This document shows positions 1 through 11,917 of a stretch of DNA of 64,000 bases, in pieces. The notes under the pieces were generated by a model that did no database searches, was not told the DNA's origin, and saw only the letters and a program-made list of their open reading frames with translations. Position 1 is the first letter of the stretch. Each line of letters begins with the position of its first letter. Position numbers and translations under genes: made by a program. Origin of the DNA: Alteribacter lacisalsi (GTDB lineage: Bacteria; Bacillota; Bacilli; Bacillales; Salisediminibacteriaceae); NCBI RefSeq assembly GCF_003226345.1, contig NZ_PDOF01000001.1:124001-188000 (forward strand). The letters run 5' to 3'.

Positions 1-38
1 AATAATTAACTTTAACAAGCAGTAAATCGAGAGCTTAA

Positions 39-64
39 TAAAAAACCTCCCGGCTGGCGGGAGG
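39..64 (-). terminator. Rho-independent terminator of the HTH gene
   Basis: On the minus strand a 7-bp perfect stem (CCTCCCG/CGGGAGG) with a 5-nt loop is followed by a run of T. It lies about 30 nt past the stop of the small HTH gene and clearly belongs to it. Confidence 0.88.
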
Positions 65-94
65 AAAGAGTCTGATCTATGTCTGATTTGTGGT

Positions 95-313
95 TTATGA
101 AGCTTTGATTCGTCGCCGGGTAGTTTCCCAGGTTCCCCGTGCTGGACTCGTAACGAGGTTGTTGTATTCCAGCACATTCAGATCCCGCTGAACCGTACGC
201 GGGGTCGTTCCGAATTCTTCAACTAGTTCCAGTGTGGTGACCTGCCCCTTTCGCTTAATGAAAAGGTACATGGACTTAATTCGGGTCAGCATTCGGTCAG
301 TCGAAGCTTTCAA
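95..313 (-). CDS. Small DeoR-type HTH protein
   Basis: A 72-residue protein that is almost only a winged helix-turn-helix. Residues 10-55 show the DeoR-like pattern, with a recognition helix in TTPRTVQRDLNVLE. There is no effector-binding domain, so it is either a minimal DNA-binding protein or a stand-alone HTH partner. The start is TTG at 313, chosen because AAAGGAG lies just upstream and no better ATG gives the full HTH. The gene is monocistronic: its own terminator follows at 39-64 and the next gene upstream reads the other way. Target and role are unknown. Confidence 0.75.
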   Translation of the reverse strand: MKASTDRMLTRIKSMYLFIKRKGQVTTLELVEEFGTTPRTVQRDLNVLEYNNLVTSPARGTWETTRRRIKAS

Positions 314-731
314 AAAACCACTCCTTTTGTAGTTTTCCCGGCCTGTTCTGATGGGGGAACGTATATGGATGCAGAGCAGGAAGGGTCAAAGTCTTCTTAC
401 TTGCTTTACCTGGCGCAGTACATGATTCAAAAACGGAACAATATCGCTCCTTTGTCCTATATTTTAGCGGAGTCCAGGGTAAAGGTAAAGAGCAGGTAAG
501 CGCTTCACCGTAAAAGTTATGTAAAAGTCCTGTGAATATTCTGTTAATAAAGGAATTTTATGGTCTGATATGATTTTTCAGGGTACAAATACAATCCTTG
601 AGGCCGGGAAAAACGGGCGGGGAAAAGGAACAAGCCAACATAGCTGTATCATTCACCTGAATACGAAGGAAGTGTATTACCTGCAGCCTGCCCTTTTTCC
701 TCAATGTTCCCATACCCTTAACATAGATCTT
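314..731. other. Intergenic region between HTH gene and leuD
   Basis: A 418-bp stretch holding only the weak 44-residue frame at 365-499. I looked for a terminator for the ilv-leu operon downstream of leuD (below 732) and saw no convincing hairpin with a T run. The operon may end by another route or further on. Confidence 0.5.
365..499 (+). CDS. Possible 44-residue small protein
   Basis: A short open frame from ATG at 365 to TAA at 497-499, with a GGGGGA stretch about 9 nt upstream. The product has a central hydrophobic/aromatic part (SSYLLYLAQYMIQKR) and a basic C-terminus (RVKVKSR). I recognise no family. It is the only frame of note between the HTH gene and leuD, and is divergent from the former. 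It may be a real small peptide or chance; no promoter or terminator stands out around it. Confidence 0.3.
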   Translation: MDAEQEGSKSSYLLYLAQYMIQKRNNIAPLSYILAESRVKVKSR

Positions 732-1343
732 TTATCGAATGATCTCCTGGTAGATTTTCTTTTTTTCATGCTCATAGGCGGTAATGTGATGATCGTACTC
801 TTCGGTCAATGCAATATCATCCAAACCTTTTAAGAGCATTTCCTTTCGATAAGCATCTGTTTCAAATGAATAGGTGCTGCCCGCTTCATCGGTTACCAAT
901 TGCTTCTCCAAGTCTACAGATAAGGATGAAGGATCACTTCCTGCCTGCTGAAATAAGGCTTCTACTTCTGATTCAGACAATTTGATAGGAAGGATCCCAT
1001 TTTTAAAGCAGTTATTATAGAAAATATCTGCAAAGGAAGGGGCAATGATCACCTTAAAACCATAATCCAGTAATGCCCAAGGGGCATGTTCACGCGATGA
1101 ACCGCAGCCAAAGTTATCTCTTGCGAGTAATATACTCGCCTCCTTAAATTCCGGTTTATTTAAGACAAAGGATTCATTAACGGATTGGCCGCCATCTTTG
1201 TAACGCCAGTCATAAAACAGAAATTGTCCGAATCCGGTTCGTTCAACTCGTTTTAAAAACTGTTTGGGAATGATCTGGTCAGTATCTACATTGGCTTTAT
1301 CCAGCGGAGCCGCGATTCCGGTATGCTGATTGACAGGTTCCAT
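732..1343 (-). CDS. leuD: 3-isopropylmalate dehydratase small subunit
   Basis: A 203-residue LeuD. With LeuC it isomerises 2-isopropylmalate to 3-isopropylmalate in leucine synthesis. The N-terminal block ([20 protein letters not shown]) and the swivel-domain motif [16 protein letters not shown], which contacts substrate, are both intact, and the length is normal. Its ATG directly follows the TAG of leuC (no gap), so the two subunits are translationally linked, and a GGGAG inside the end of leuC can serve as ribosome binding site. It is the last gene of the ilv-leu operon. Confidence 0.97.
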   Translation of the reverse strand: MEPVNQHTGIAAPLDKANVDTDQIIPKQFLKRVERTGFGQFLFYDWRYKDGGQSVNESFVLNKPEFKEASILLARDNFGCGSSREHAPWALLDYGFKVIIAPSFADIFYNNCFKNGILPIKLSESEVEALFQQAGSDPSSLSVDLEKQLVTDEAGSTYSFETDAYRKEMLLKGLDDIALTEEYDHHITAYEHEKKKIYQEIIR

Positions 1344-2774
1344 CTATTTCACACTCCCAACAGAGGCTAATTCACTGACATCGCAAAAACGTCCTTTAAT
1401 TGCTGCCGCCGCTGCTAATACAGGGCTTACCAGGTGCGTTCTGGCTCCTCGTCCCTGACGCCCTTCAAAATTACGATTTGAAGTGGAGGCACACCGTTTT
1501 CCCGGAGGCACAACATCAGGGTTCATGCTTAGGCACATACTGCAGCCTGATTCTCTCCATTCAAAGCCTGCTTTTTTAAATACATGATGCAGACCTTCCT
1601 GCTCTGCTTCCTTCTTTACTTTTTTAGAGCCAGGTACAATTAATGCAGTGACTTGTGAATGAACAGAGTGACCTTCAATCACCCTGGCTGCTTCACGTAA
1701 ATCTTCCAGTCTGGAATTCGTACAGGATCCGATAAATACATAGTCAATCTCAATATCAGTGATTTTAATTCCAGGCTGTAAACCCATGTACTCCAGGGCT
1801 TGATGAGCCGATTCTTTTTTGACCTCATTCTCCATCATTTCCGGATCCGGAACGTAATCGTGAATTCCTGCTCCCATAGATGGATTTGTTCCCCATGTGA
1901 CCTGCGGCTGAAGAGAGGAGACATCAAAGGTCACGACATGGTCATACTCAGCACCTTCATCTGTTTTCAGCTGATTCCATTCCTGAAGTGCTTCTTCAAG
2001 TTTTTGGCCTTTTGGTGCATACTTACGATCTTTCAGGTATTCAAAGGTCGTTTCATCAGGTGCGATTAAACCAGCTCTTGCACCAGCCTCAATTGACATA
2101 TTGCAAACAGTCATTCTTTCTTCCATACTCATATCCTGGACAGCTTCACCTGTATATTCGATCACATAACCAGTGCCAAAATCAATGCCATGTTCAGCGA
2201 TCAATCCGAGGATGATGTCTTTAGCTGTTAACCCTAAAGGTTTTTTACCCTGAAAATCCACCTTCATCGTTTTCGGTTTTGATTGGAGGAGGGTTTGTGT
2301 AGCTAAAACATGCTCGACTTCACTAGTCCCTATACCAAACGCCAGAGCCCCAAAGGCACCGTGAGTGGAGGTGTGACTGTCTCCGCATACAATTGTCTTT
2401 CCCGGCAGGGTGAGCCCCAGTTCAGGTCCAATAACATGGACAATACCTTGTTCGTCACTGTGTAAATCAGCAAGAGTGACACCAAATTCTTCACAATTCT
2501 GCTGCAGCGTATTCATTTGCTTTGAGGCAATTTCATCTTTGATGACAAACGGATTTACGGTTGGCACATTATGGTCCATGGTCGCAAAGGTTAGATCAGG
2601 TCTTCTTACTTTTCTTCCGGCCAGGCGCAGACCTTCAAATGCCTGAGGTGAAGTGACTTCATGCACCATATGAAGATCGATATAAAGTAAGTTGGGCTTA
2701 TTGTCTTCTTTTACAACGACATGCTGTTCCCAGATTTTCTCGAACAAAGTTTTTTTATCCACTTGTGTTTTCAC
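1344..2774 (-). CDS. leuC: 3-isopropylmalate dehydratase large subunit
   Basis: A 476-residue LeuC, the aconitase-family catalytic subunit carrying a [4Fe-4S] cluster. The cluster cysteines are visible in GSCTNSR and in [11 protein letters not shown]. The substrate and cluster-proximal motifs [28 protein letters not shown] and [17 protein letters not shown] are all present. The length is usual. It lies between leuB and leuD in the same operon, with 9 nt between the leuB stop and the leuC start, and ends flush with the leuD start codon. Confidence 0.97.
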   Translation of the reverse strand: MKTQVDKKTLFEKIWEQHVVVKEDNKPNLLYIDLHMVHEVTSPQAFEGLRLAGRKVRRPDLTFATMDHNVPTVNPFVIKDEIASKQMNTLQQNCEEFGVTLADLHSDEQGIVHVIGPELGLTLPGKTIVCGDSHTSTHGAFGALAFGIGTSEVEHVLATQTLLQSKPKTMKVDFQGKKPLGLTAKDIILGLIAEHGIDFGTGYVIEYTGEAVQDMSMEERMTVCNMSIEAGARAGLIAPDETTFEYLKDRKYAPKGQKLEEALQEWNQLKTDEGAEYDHVVTFDVSSLQPQVTWGTNPSMGAGIHDYVPDPEMMENEVKKESAHQALEYMGLQPGIKITDIEIDYVFIGSCTNSRLEDLREAARVIEGHSVHSQVTALIVPGSKKVKKEAEQEGLHHVFKKAGFEWRESGCSMCLSMNPDVVPPGKRCASTSNRNFEGRQGRGARTHLVSPVLAAAAAIKGRFCDVSELASVGSVK

Positions 2775-2783
2775 CCTCTCTGC

Positions 2784-3874
2784 CTATAGTTTCACAGTAG
2801 CGTGCTCAGGGAGGAAGCTTCTTACAGCTTTACCCATTTCTTTGGTAGAAAGCACTTTTTCACCTTTACCAGCAATATCCTGTGTGCGATACCCTTGATC
2901 CAGTGTGGTTTTAATTGCTTTTTCAATTGCTGCAGCTTCTCCAGCCATATTGAAAGAATACTTCAGCAGCATGGCAGCGGAGGAGAAAGCTGCCAGGGGA
3001 TTGGCTTTGTTTTCACCTGCGATATCAGGTGCTGACCCGTGCACGGGCTCATATAGGCCCGGACCTTCTGAACCTATACTTGCAGAAGGAAGCATACCCA
3101 GCGAACCCGTAATCATAGAAGCCTCATCACTTAAAATATCACCAAACATATTCTCCGTAACCATCACGTCAAATTGTGCAGGATCGCGGATCAGCTGCAT
3201 TGCAGCGTTATCAACGAGCATGTGTTCAAGTGAGACGTCCGGGTATTCAGGAGCTAAACGGTCAGCTGTTTCTCTCCATAGCCGGCTGCTTTCAAGGACA
3301 TTGGCCTTATCAACAGAGGTTACCTTTTTTGATCTAAAACGGGAAAGCTCGAATGCTTTCCTTAAAATCCTTTCGATCTCTGCTTCGTTATAATAAAGTG
3401 TATCAACGGCCTCAGTCCCATATTTTCCAGTTCTTCTTTCCCGCGGAGTCCCAAAGTAAAGTCCGCCTGTAAGTTCACGGATAATAAGCAAATCGGCGTT
3501 CTTTACAATTTCCGGTCTGACTGGAGATGAGTCAAGTAGTGAAGGGTAGACGTTGATGGGACGGAGGTTGGCAAAAAGCTTTAAAGCCTTCCTGATCCCG
3601 AGTAAACCAGCTTCAGGCCTCCTTGAGGCTTCTTCTTTGTCCCATTTAGGTCCACCTACTGCCCCCAGGAGAATAGCATCACTCTCCCGGCAGGCGTCTA
3701 CGGTGTGCTGAGGCAGCGGTGTACCGTGTTTATCGACTGCTGCGCCTCCAATATCCTCATATTGAAAGGTGAATTCATTCCCATATTTTTCTGCTGTCTC
3801 TTCTATTAAAAGAACAGCCTCACGTGTAATTTCGGGGCCAATCCCGTCACCTGGGAGAACGGTTATCTTTTTCA

Positions 3875-3875
<1 letters not shown>
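2784..3875 (-). CDS. leuB: 3-isopropylmalate dehydrogenase
   Basis: A 363-residue LeuB that oxidatively decarboxylates 3-isopropylmalate with NAD+ to 2-oxoisocaproate. The family start [13 protein letters not shown], the substrate-binding arginines in [13 protein letters not shown], the metal-binding aspartates in the DNAAMQL and DILSDEAS segments, and [14 protein letters not shown] near the nucleotide site are all intact. Its start codon overlaps the leuA stop by one base (TAATG), a sign of coupled translation. Confidence 0.97.
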
Positions 3876-6744
<2,869 letters not shown>

Positions 6745-6748
<4 letters not shown>

Positions 6749-8463
6749 GGTTTCACACCATCCATTTCCTGGATTCCCTTCCCTGGAGCAATCATTGGAT
6801 AAACGTTCTCATCAGGGGTTACGCGGCAATCGATAATATAGGGTTCCTGAACAGAGAGAGATTCTTTTAGAACGTGAACGAAATCCTCTTCGCAATCCAC
6901 CTTGCTTCCTTTAATTCCAAATGCTTCAGCAAGCTTTACGTAATCAGGCTGGTTAGGAAGGAGAGACTCAGAGTATCGTTCGTTATAAAAGAGCTGCTGC
7001 CACTGCCGGACCATTCCCATTGATTTATTGTTTACGATTACGATTTTTACTGGAAGATTGTATTCTTTCAAAAGTGCTAGTTCCTGGAACGTCATTTGGA
7101 AGCCCGCATCACCCAGAAGGGCAACGACATTTGTGTCCCGCAATCCTATTTGAGCGCCGATTGCAGCGGGAAGTCCAAATCCCATCGTTCCCAAACCTCC
7201 GGAGGTAATCCATTTATTCGGTGTTTCAAAAGAATAATACTGGGCTGACCACATCTGATGCTGTCCCACATCTGTTGCTACGGCGGCATTTCCAGCTGTG
7301 TATTTATGAACCAGCTCAGTAACCCTCTGAGGTTTTAGTGTCTCATTGTCCTCTTTATACCAAAGCGGGTATTCTTTTTTGCTCTCTTCCAGGCTTTTTC
7401 TCCATGTCGTTGTTTCAGTTTCGACGTGAGGTTCTGACAATAGCTGTTTCAGAGATTCTCGGGCGTCACCTATTACCGGAATCTCAGTCGGTACGATTTT
7501 TCCTACTTCAGCAGGGTCTATATCCATATGAACAACCTCTGCTTTTTTGGCAAAATGTTCGAGATTTCCTGTCAGCCGGTCATCAAAACGAGCACCGACG
7601 TTAATGAGAAGGTCTGTTTCATACAGTGCCATATTGGCAGAGTAGGTGCCGTGCATACCTGCCATCCCCAGGAAAAGCTTATGACTGGCGGGGAAACTGC
7701 CTAATCCCAGCAGTGTATTGGCAACTGGAAGCTGATACTTTTCTGCAAATTGTTTGAGTTCGGCAGAAGCCTTGGCATGCAGGACACCTGCACCGGCAAG
7801 GATCACCGGCCGTTTCGCAGTTTTCAGCGCTTCGGTTACCTGTTTAATGGCATCGGGGTCAGGTTTCTGCTGTACCTTATATCCAGGAAGGTGAATGGGC
7901 TGGGAATAATCAAAAGAGCCCTTCGCAGCTGACAGGTCCTTAGGAACGTCTATTAACACCGGACCCGGCCTTCCAGTACCTGCAATATGAAAAGCTTCCT
8001 TAATAATTCGCGGCAAGTCCTTCACATCCTGAATCTGGTAACTGTGTTTAGTAATGGGCATTGAGATCCCCAGTGTCGGTGCTTCCTGAAAGGCATCGGA
8101 ACCTAACGCACTGGAGTTCACCTGCCCTGTAAAAACAATCAAAGGTAACGAGTCCATCATTGCGTCAGCAAGACCAGTGACAACGTTTGTGGCTCCCGGA
8201 CCGGAAGTGGCGACAACAACTCCCGGCTTTCCGGTGACTCTGGCATAACCTTCAGCGGCGTGAATCGCACCTTGTTCATGTCGGGGGAGAATATGAGGGA
8301 TCCCACCGTCATACAGCGCATCGTAAATGTTTAAAGCTGCGCCTCCCGGGTAACCGAATACACACTCAACATTCTCTTTCTTCAATGCCTCTACAATCAT
8401 TTTTGAGCCGGACATGATCTGACTTGTGGTTTCAGTGGTTGTCTCATTGGACATAAGAACCAT
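6745..8463 (-). CDS. ilvB: Acetolactate synthase large subunit
   Basis: A 572-residue ThDP enzyme that makes acetolactate or acetohydroxybutyrate from pyruvate (with 2-oxobutyrate). The catalytic glutamate lies in [16 protein letters not shown], and the ThDP/Mg motif is [12 protein letters not shown] followed by [13 protein letters not shown] chose ATG 8463 (MVLMSNETT) because AAGGAGT sits 7 nt upstream. A longer in-frame extension to 8577 would run through the leader RNA structures and is unlikely to be translated. It is the first gene of the ilv-leu operon. Confidence 0.96.
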
Positions 8464-8539
8464 TTCATCACTCCTTCCTGAATCAAAACACTTCATTTTT
8501 TCGTTTCGACAGAACCCTTGGATTATTCGGACTTTTTTG

Positions 8540-8616
8540 TACAACAAAACCTCTGTGGATCGGCAGAGACACACCAAAGTATTCCTTTGGTATAAATCAG
8601 AACCTGTCCGCAGAGG
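8540..8616 (-). terminator. Leader terminator / expression platform upstream of ilvB
   Basis: On the minus strand CCTCTG (8611-8616) can pair with CAGAGG (8550-8555), extended by GG/CC and CAG/CTG pairs, and a TTTTGTTGT tract follows. A small inner hairpin CCAAAG/CTTTGG lies in the loop. The 5' arm overlaps the 3' strand of the last aptamer helix (8613-8627), so the two folds exclude each other. Ligand binding would therefore be expected to prevent termination (an ON switch); that is inferred from pairing only. Confidence 0.6.
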
Positions 8617-8722
8617 CTTTTTTCCTCACGGTGTACATCAATCTAGTGATGCCGGTATCGCTCGGACCAGACATGAATGTATATTATACAAGCCACCGGA
8701 ACCCTAGATACCCTCCTGATGT
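8613..8722 (-). promoter_or_regulatory. ykkC subtype-2 riboswitch, probably ppGpp class
   Basis: The minus-strand leader of ilvB carries the conserved ykkC blocks in order: TCTAGGGTTCCGG (about 8695-8708), CTGGTCCGAG (8661-8670), ACACCGTGAGG (about 8623-8633) and a GAGG-A6-GCCTC hairpin (8613-8627). ATCTAG and CTAGAT can close the outer helix. ykkC RNAs sense guanidine (subtype 1), ppGpp (2a) or PRPP (2b). The 3' AAAAAAGCC-type helix points to subtype 2, and a branched-chain amino acid operon is a typical ppGpp-riboswitch context, whereas PRPP members precede purine genes. There is no T-box sequence here, unlike B. subtilis ilv-leu. Confidence 0.78.
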
Positions 8723-8773
8723 TAAACAGTGTTTTGGCTGTTCAACACGAAATGGTTTATTAAATTTTGAGTA

Positions 8774-8802
8774 AGTTTAAATCCAGGCGATTAATTAGTC
8801 AA
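8774..8802 (-). promoter_or_regulatory. Sigma-A promoter of the ilv-leu operon
   Basis: Minus strand TTGACT (8797-8802), a 17-bp spacer, then TAAACT (8774-8779). Transcription would start near 8766, about 45 nt before the conserved riboswitch blocks, giving a leader of roughly 300 nt before ilvB. Confidence 0.7.
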
Positions 8803-8807
8803 GTCCG

Positions 8808-8822
8808 ATTATTCAGAAAATA
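8808..8822. promoter_or_regulatory. CodY-box-like site upstream of ilvB
   Basis: Read on the minus strand, TATTTTCTGAATAAT differs at 3 of 15 positions from the CodY consensus AATTTTCWGAAAATT. It sits just upstream of the -35 element. CodY represses ilv-leu in B. subtilis when branched-chain amino acids and GTP are plentiful. Confidence 0.5.
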
Positions 8823-8862
8823 AGGAGTGTTTGAAAGCGCTTAATCAATCGGTATGACTGCG

Positions 8863-8876
8863 TGTATCCGCTTACA
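8863..8876. promoter_or_regulatory. cre-like site upstream of ilvB
   Basis: TGTATCCGCTTACA matches the CcpA operator pattern TGWAANCGNTNNCA with one mismatch. Its centre is about 100 bp upstream of the predicted start, close to where CcpA activates ilv-leu in B. subtilis. A second, weaker cre-like sequence, TGAAAGCGCTTAAT, lies at 8832-8845. Confidence 0.5.
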
Positions 8877-8944
8877 CTTTAAAGGAATAAAAGATTTTAA
8901 AAAAAATATATAAATTCTTTTTTTGGGACTGGCAGATAATTTAA

Positions 8945-8974
8945 CAAAAAAAGACACTTTATCAAGTGTCTTTT
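8945..8974 (-). terminator. Terminator of ilvA
   Basis: A 9-bp stem AAGACACTT/AAGTGTCTT with a 4-nt loop, followed on the minus strand by seven T. It lies about 60 nt past the ilvA stop and separates ilvA from the ilv-leu promoter. Confidence 0.85.
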
Positions 8975-9034
8975 AAAGGAGTATGATCCAAATAAATACA
9001 GCATAATAATACATTTATATGAATTATTATGAAG

Positions 9035-10318
9035 TTAAATCAATAAGTTAAAGAGCTCTGGATCTTTATTAAGTTCGGTGAACGAGAAGCCGTTTTTATC
9101 CATTCTACCAATCAGGGCATTATAATCACCAGGCTGTTTTAATTCTATACCTACTAAAACAGGTCCTTTTTCCCGGTTATTTTTCTTCGTATATTCAAAA
9201 CGGGTAATATCATCGGTCTCACCCAGTACCTCTTGCATAAATTCCCGCAGTGCTCCTGCACGCTGCGGAAAGTTTACGATAAAATAGTGCTTTAACCCTT
9301 CATAAATCAGCGAACGTTCTTTCACTTCCTGCATACGGTCTATATCATTGTTCCCACCGCTGATAATGCAGACAATTGTCTTTCCTTTTATCTCATCGCG
9401 GTAAAAATCAAGGGCTGTAACAGGTAAAGCACCAGCTGGTTCGGCGATGATGGCATTTTCATTATATAATTTGAGGATCGTGGTGCACACTTTTCCTTCA
9501 GGTACAAGAACGATATCATCGAGCAATTCTTTCACAATATCGAATGTAATTTCACCAACCTTCTGCACTGAGGCACCGTCTACAAACTTTTCTATTTGCT
9601 CGAGTGCCTTCACATGGCCTTTTTTCAGAGACTCTTTCATGGCTGGAGCACCTGATGGTTCAACGCCTATGATCTTTGTTAAAGGAGAAGTCTCTTTGGC
9701 GTATGCTGCCACGCCTGAAGCTAAACCTCCGCCGCCAATACTCATAAACATATGGGAGACAGGCTCGTCAATTTGATCTAAGATTTCCAAACCTACTGTT
9801 CCTTGACCTGAAATTATTTTTTCGTCATCAAAGGGATGAATAAAAGTCATTTTTTCTTTACTGCAGACTTTCTGCGCTTCATTATAGGCGTCATCAAACG
9901 AATCTCCGGTAATGATAACCTCCGTCATCTGTCCGCCAAAGAAGGTGACTTGATTGATCTTTTGCCGTGGTGTGGTTGAGGGCATGAATATCTTTCCTTT
10001 TATCCCTAATTTTTTACAGGAATAAGCGACGCCCTGAGCATGGTTTCCGGCACTGGCACATACGACCCCTCGTTTGCGCTGCTCCTCAGTCAGACTTTTG
10101 ATTAAATAATAAGCACCTCTGATTTTAAATGATCTTACGGGCTGCATGTCCTCGCGTTTTAAGTACACATTACAGTCATATCGCCTTGAAAGAATCTCGT
10201 CTTTCTGCAATGGTGTTTTTACTGCTGCCTCATGCACAACATTTAAGGCACTGCGTACATCTTCTGCCTGCACTTTCAAAAGTGAACGTTGGGTACGATC
10301 TTTGATGGTTTGATTCAT
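9035..10318 (-). CDS. ilvA: Threonine dehydratase (biosynthetic)
   Basis: A 427-residue PLP enzyme that deaminates threonine to 2-oxobutyrate, the entry to isoleucine synthesis. The PLP lysine is in SFKIRGA (about residue 64). The phosphate-binding loop is SIGGGGLASG and the C-terminal cofactor contact is ISGGNND. The last 90 residues form a single ACT-like regulatory domain, as in the short B. subtilis-type enzyme. It is transcribed alone, in the same direction as the ilv-leu operon downstream of it. Confidence 0.96.
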   Translation of the reverse strand: MNQTIKDRTQRSLLKVQAEDVRSALNVVHEAAVKTPLQKDEILSRRYDCNVYLKREDMQPVRSFKIRGAYYLIKSLTEEQRKRGVVCASAGNHAQGVAYSCKKLGIKGKIFMPSTTPRQKINQVTFFGGQMTEVIITGDSFDDAYNEAQKVCSKEKMTFIHPFDDEKIISGQGTVGLEILDQIDEPVSHMFMSIGGGGLASGVAAYAKETSPLTKIIGVEPSGAPAMKESLKKGHVKALEQIEKFVDGASVQKVGEITFDIVKELLDDIVLVPEGKVCTTILKLYNENAIIAEPAGALPVTALDFYRDEIKGKTIVCIISGGNNDIDRMQEVKERSLIYEGLKHYFIVNFPQRAGALREFMQEVLGETDDITRFEYTKKNNREKGPVLVGIELKQPGDYNALIGRMDKNGFSFTELNKDPELFNLLI

Positions 10319-10632
10319 AGCGCTCTCCTTTGTTGTTTATTTCTGAAATATCTTACTCTTTAAATTTTTAAGTTTCATTCTATCACATGAGTTGTCAAAA
10401 AAGCCACATCACTTTTCAGTGAAAATATGTAATTAACAAAATGAGTGTGTGTTCCAGGTCATTGAAGATGTATAATAATTGATGCTGAACTGCAGGATCG
10501 AGCCTCTGCCGAGCGGATTTGACTCATCCGCCGAATGAGGAGATACATACAGAAGGTTTGATACAAGCGGCGGCCATATACGTCGATGCTATCTATGAGC
10601 TTGCAAAATAATTTAAAAAGGTGCTGTTAATT
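10319..10632. other. Divergent region between ilvA and the MFS gene
   Basis: About 314 bp holding the M20 remnant. On the minus strand TGATAGAAT near 10376-10384 could be an extended -10 for ilvA. I see no convincing CodY box here: the best candidate, near 10408-10427, has at least five mismatches. Confidence 0.4.
10489..10611 (+). pseudogene. C-terminal remnant of an M20 peptidase-like gene
   Basis: An open frame without a start, read from about 10489 to TAA at 10609-10611, encodes ADLTHPPNEEIHTEGLIQAA followed by a short helix. This resembles the C-terminal end of M20-family desuccinylase/aminoacylase proteins, where a H-x-PNE motif precedes a helix with consensus like -DGLIxAAxIYxxxI. A stop lies directly upstream in frame and the rest of the enzyme is missing. 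I read it as a decayed gene end left between ilvA and the MFS gene. Confidence 0.5.
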
Positions 10633-11832
10633 TTGGCTTCACAATCCCTGCATCACGAATCACATACTCACCGCCGTCAGCTTAGGGACATGCGGATTTT
10701 TTATTTTCTTTCTTTTTTTGCTATAGGGGGGCTGTTCCCTCTTTTAAGTGTATATCTGCAGAATGAAGTGGGCTTAAGAGGATCCCAAATCGGGGTAATT
10801 ATGTCTATAGGGCCTGTCATGATGCTCATTGCCCAGCCGATCTGGGGGCTGATCAGTGATTATACGAGAAGTCCTCGTATATTGCTGGCGATTTCTGTTA
10901 CGGGTACTGGTGCAATCGGCCTCATGTACGTAACTGCTGAACTGTATCCGGTCCTGATTTTTATCGCTGCCTTTCTGGCTCTTTTCCAGGCAGCCATGAT
11001 TCCCCTGTCTGACAGCATGGTCATGAATTATGTTCATAAAAAAGGCGGAGATTACGGGAAAGTCCGCCTTTGGGGCGCAGCCGGTTTTGCCCTGGCTGTA
11101 TGGGTAATGGGTAACCTGTCCGACTGGTTCGGCCAGTCCATTATTTTCTACGCCTTCGCAATCGTACTCTGGATCAGCGCCTGGTTTGCCCTTAAAATGC
11201 CGAGAGAATCGCAGGTTGTCAGGGTGGATTTGAAAAAAGGTCTTCGAAAACTGATTGTTGTGCCGAAATTTGTTCTGTTTCTAATAGCCACGTTTCTTGT
11301 GTTCGGGCCGATCATGGCCAACAATTTTTATTTTGGCCTGCTGATTCAGTTTGCCGGAGGATCTCTTGCCGGGGTGGGTCTGGCATTTCTGCTTGCAGCA
11401 GGAAGTGAGATCCCGTTTATGAGATGGGCCGGCAGTCTGATTTCGAAGCAGGGCGTTACCGCCATTCTGTTCCTGGCCGCTCTTGTATCCGGATTCCGCT
11501 GGCTGTTTTATTTTCTCGGGCCTTCTCCGGAACTGATTTATGTCACAACTGTTATTCAGGGGCTATCGATCGGCCTGTTCATACCTGCAGCTCTTCAGTA
11601 TGTGCGAAGTCTGGCTCCTGACGAGGTTAAAGCTACAGCAGTGAGCCTGTATGCAGCTGTGGGAAATGGTCTGGGGGCCTGGTTTTTTACGTTCTTTGCC
11701 GGGCTCATTATGGACTGGCAGAACGTTCTTTATGTTTACCTGTTTTACGGGGTCCTGACATTATGCGGGGCAGCTGTTCTTATTATTATTATGAATCTTG
11801 AAAAGAAGGAAGGCTCCCATGTGGACGCCTGA
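10633..11832 (+). CDS. MFS transporter (MFS_1-like, 12 TM)
   Basis: A 399-residue integral membrane protein with about 12 hydrophobic helices in two halves. It belongs to the major facilitator group typified by the phenylpropionate/nucleoside permease-like proteins (PF12832 type). The motif-A-like loop GLISDYTRSPR follows TM2, and GKVRLWGAAGFALA marks TM5, as in that family. Substrate unknown; sugar, nucleoside or drug export are all possible. I prefer TTG 10633 (AAAGGTG 9 nt upstream). GTG at 10621 or ATG at 10690 are alternatives. It is monocistronic. Confidence 0.82.
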   Translation: MASQSLHHESHTHRRQLRDMRIFYFLSFFAIGGLFPLLSVYLQNEVGLRGSQIGVIMSIGPVMMLIAQPIWGLISDYTRSPRILLAISVTGTGAIGLMYVTAELYPVLIFIAAFLALFQAAMIPLSDSMVMNYVHKKGGDYGKVRLWGAAGFALAVWVMGNLSDWFGQSIIFYAFAIVLWISAWFALKMPRESQVVRVDLKKGLRKLIVVPKFVLFLIATFLVFGPIMANNFYFGLLIQFAGGSLAGVGLAFLLAAGSEIPFMRWAGSLISKQGVTAILFLAALVSGFRWLFYFLGPSPELIYVTTVIQGLSIGLFIPAALQYVRSLAPDEVKATAVSLYAAVGNGLGAWFFTFFAGLIMDWQNVLYVYLFYGVLTLCGAAVLIIIMNLEKKEGSHVDA

Positions 11833-11872
11833 TTAAAACGGGGCTGGGACATAACTCAGCTAAATAGAAGGA

Positions 11873-11893
11873 CCCTCACCGTCGGTGAGGGCC
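11873..11893 (+). terminator. Hairpin after the MFS gene
   Basis: An 8-bp perfect stem CCCTCACC/GGTGAGGG with a 3-nt loop, 40 nt past the MFS stop. The T tail is poor (CCCTT), so termination is uncertain. The same stem recurs at 37321-37340. Confidence 0.45.
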
Positions 11894-11917
11894 CTTAGCT
11901 TTGGCAGTATTATAATG

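Larger units (their letters stand above)
8464..9034. other. Regulatory region between ilvA and ilvB
   Basis: This 571-bp stretch contains no gene. In minus-strand order it holds the ilvA terminator (8945-8974), cre-like and CodY-like sites, the operon promoter, the riboswitch and its terminator. The A/T-rich part at 8883-8950 shows nothing else I can name. Confidence 0.7.

Noticed and set aside
8464-8577. N-terminal extension of IlvB by 38 residues
   Set aside because: The extension runs through the leader terminator and antiterminator arms and has no ribosome site; ATG 8463 is preceded by AAGGAGT at good spacing.
8464-8800. T-box leader expected before ilvB from B. subtilis
   Set aside because: No AGGGTGGNACCGCG-type sequence is present on the minus strand; the conserved blocks are of the ykkC type.
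10400-10430. CodY box upstream of ilvA
   Set aside because: The best match has at least five mismatches to the 15-bp consensus.
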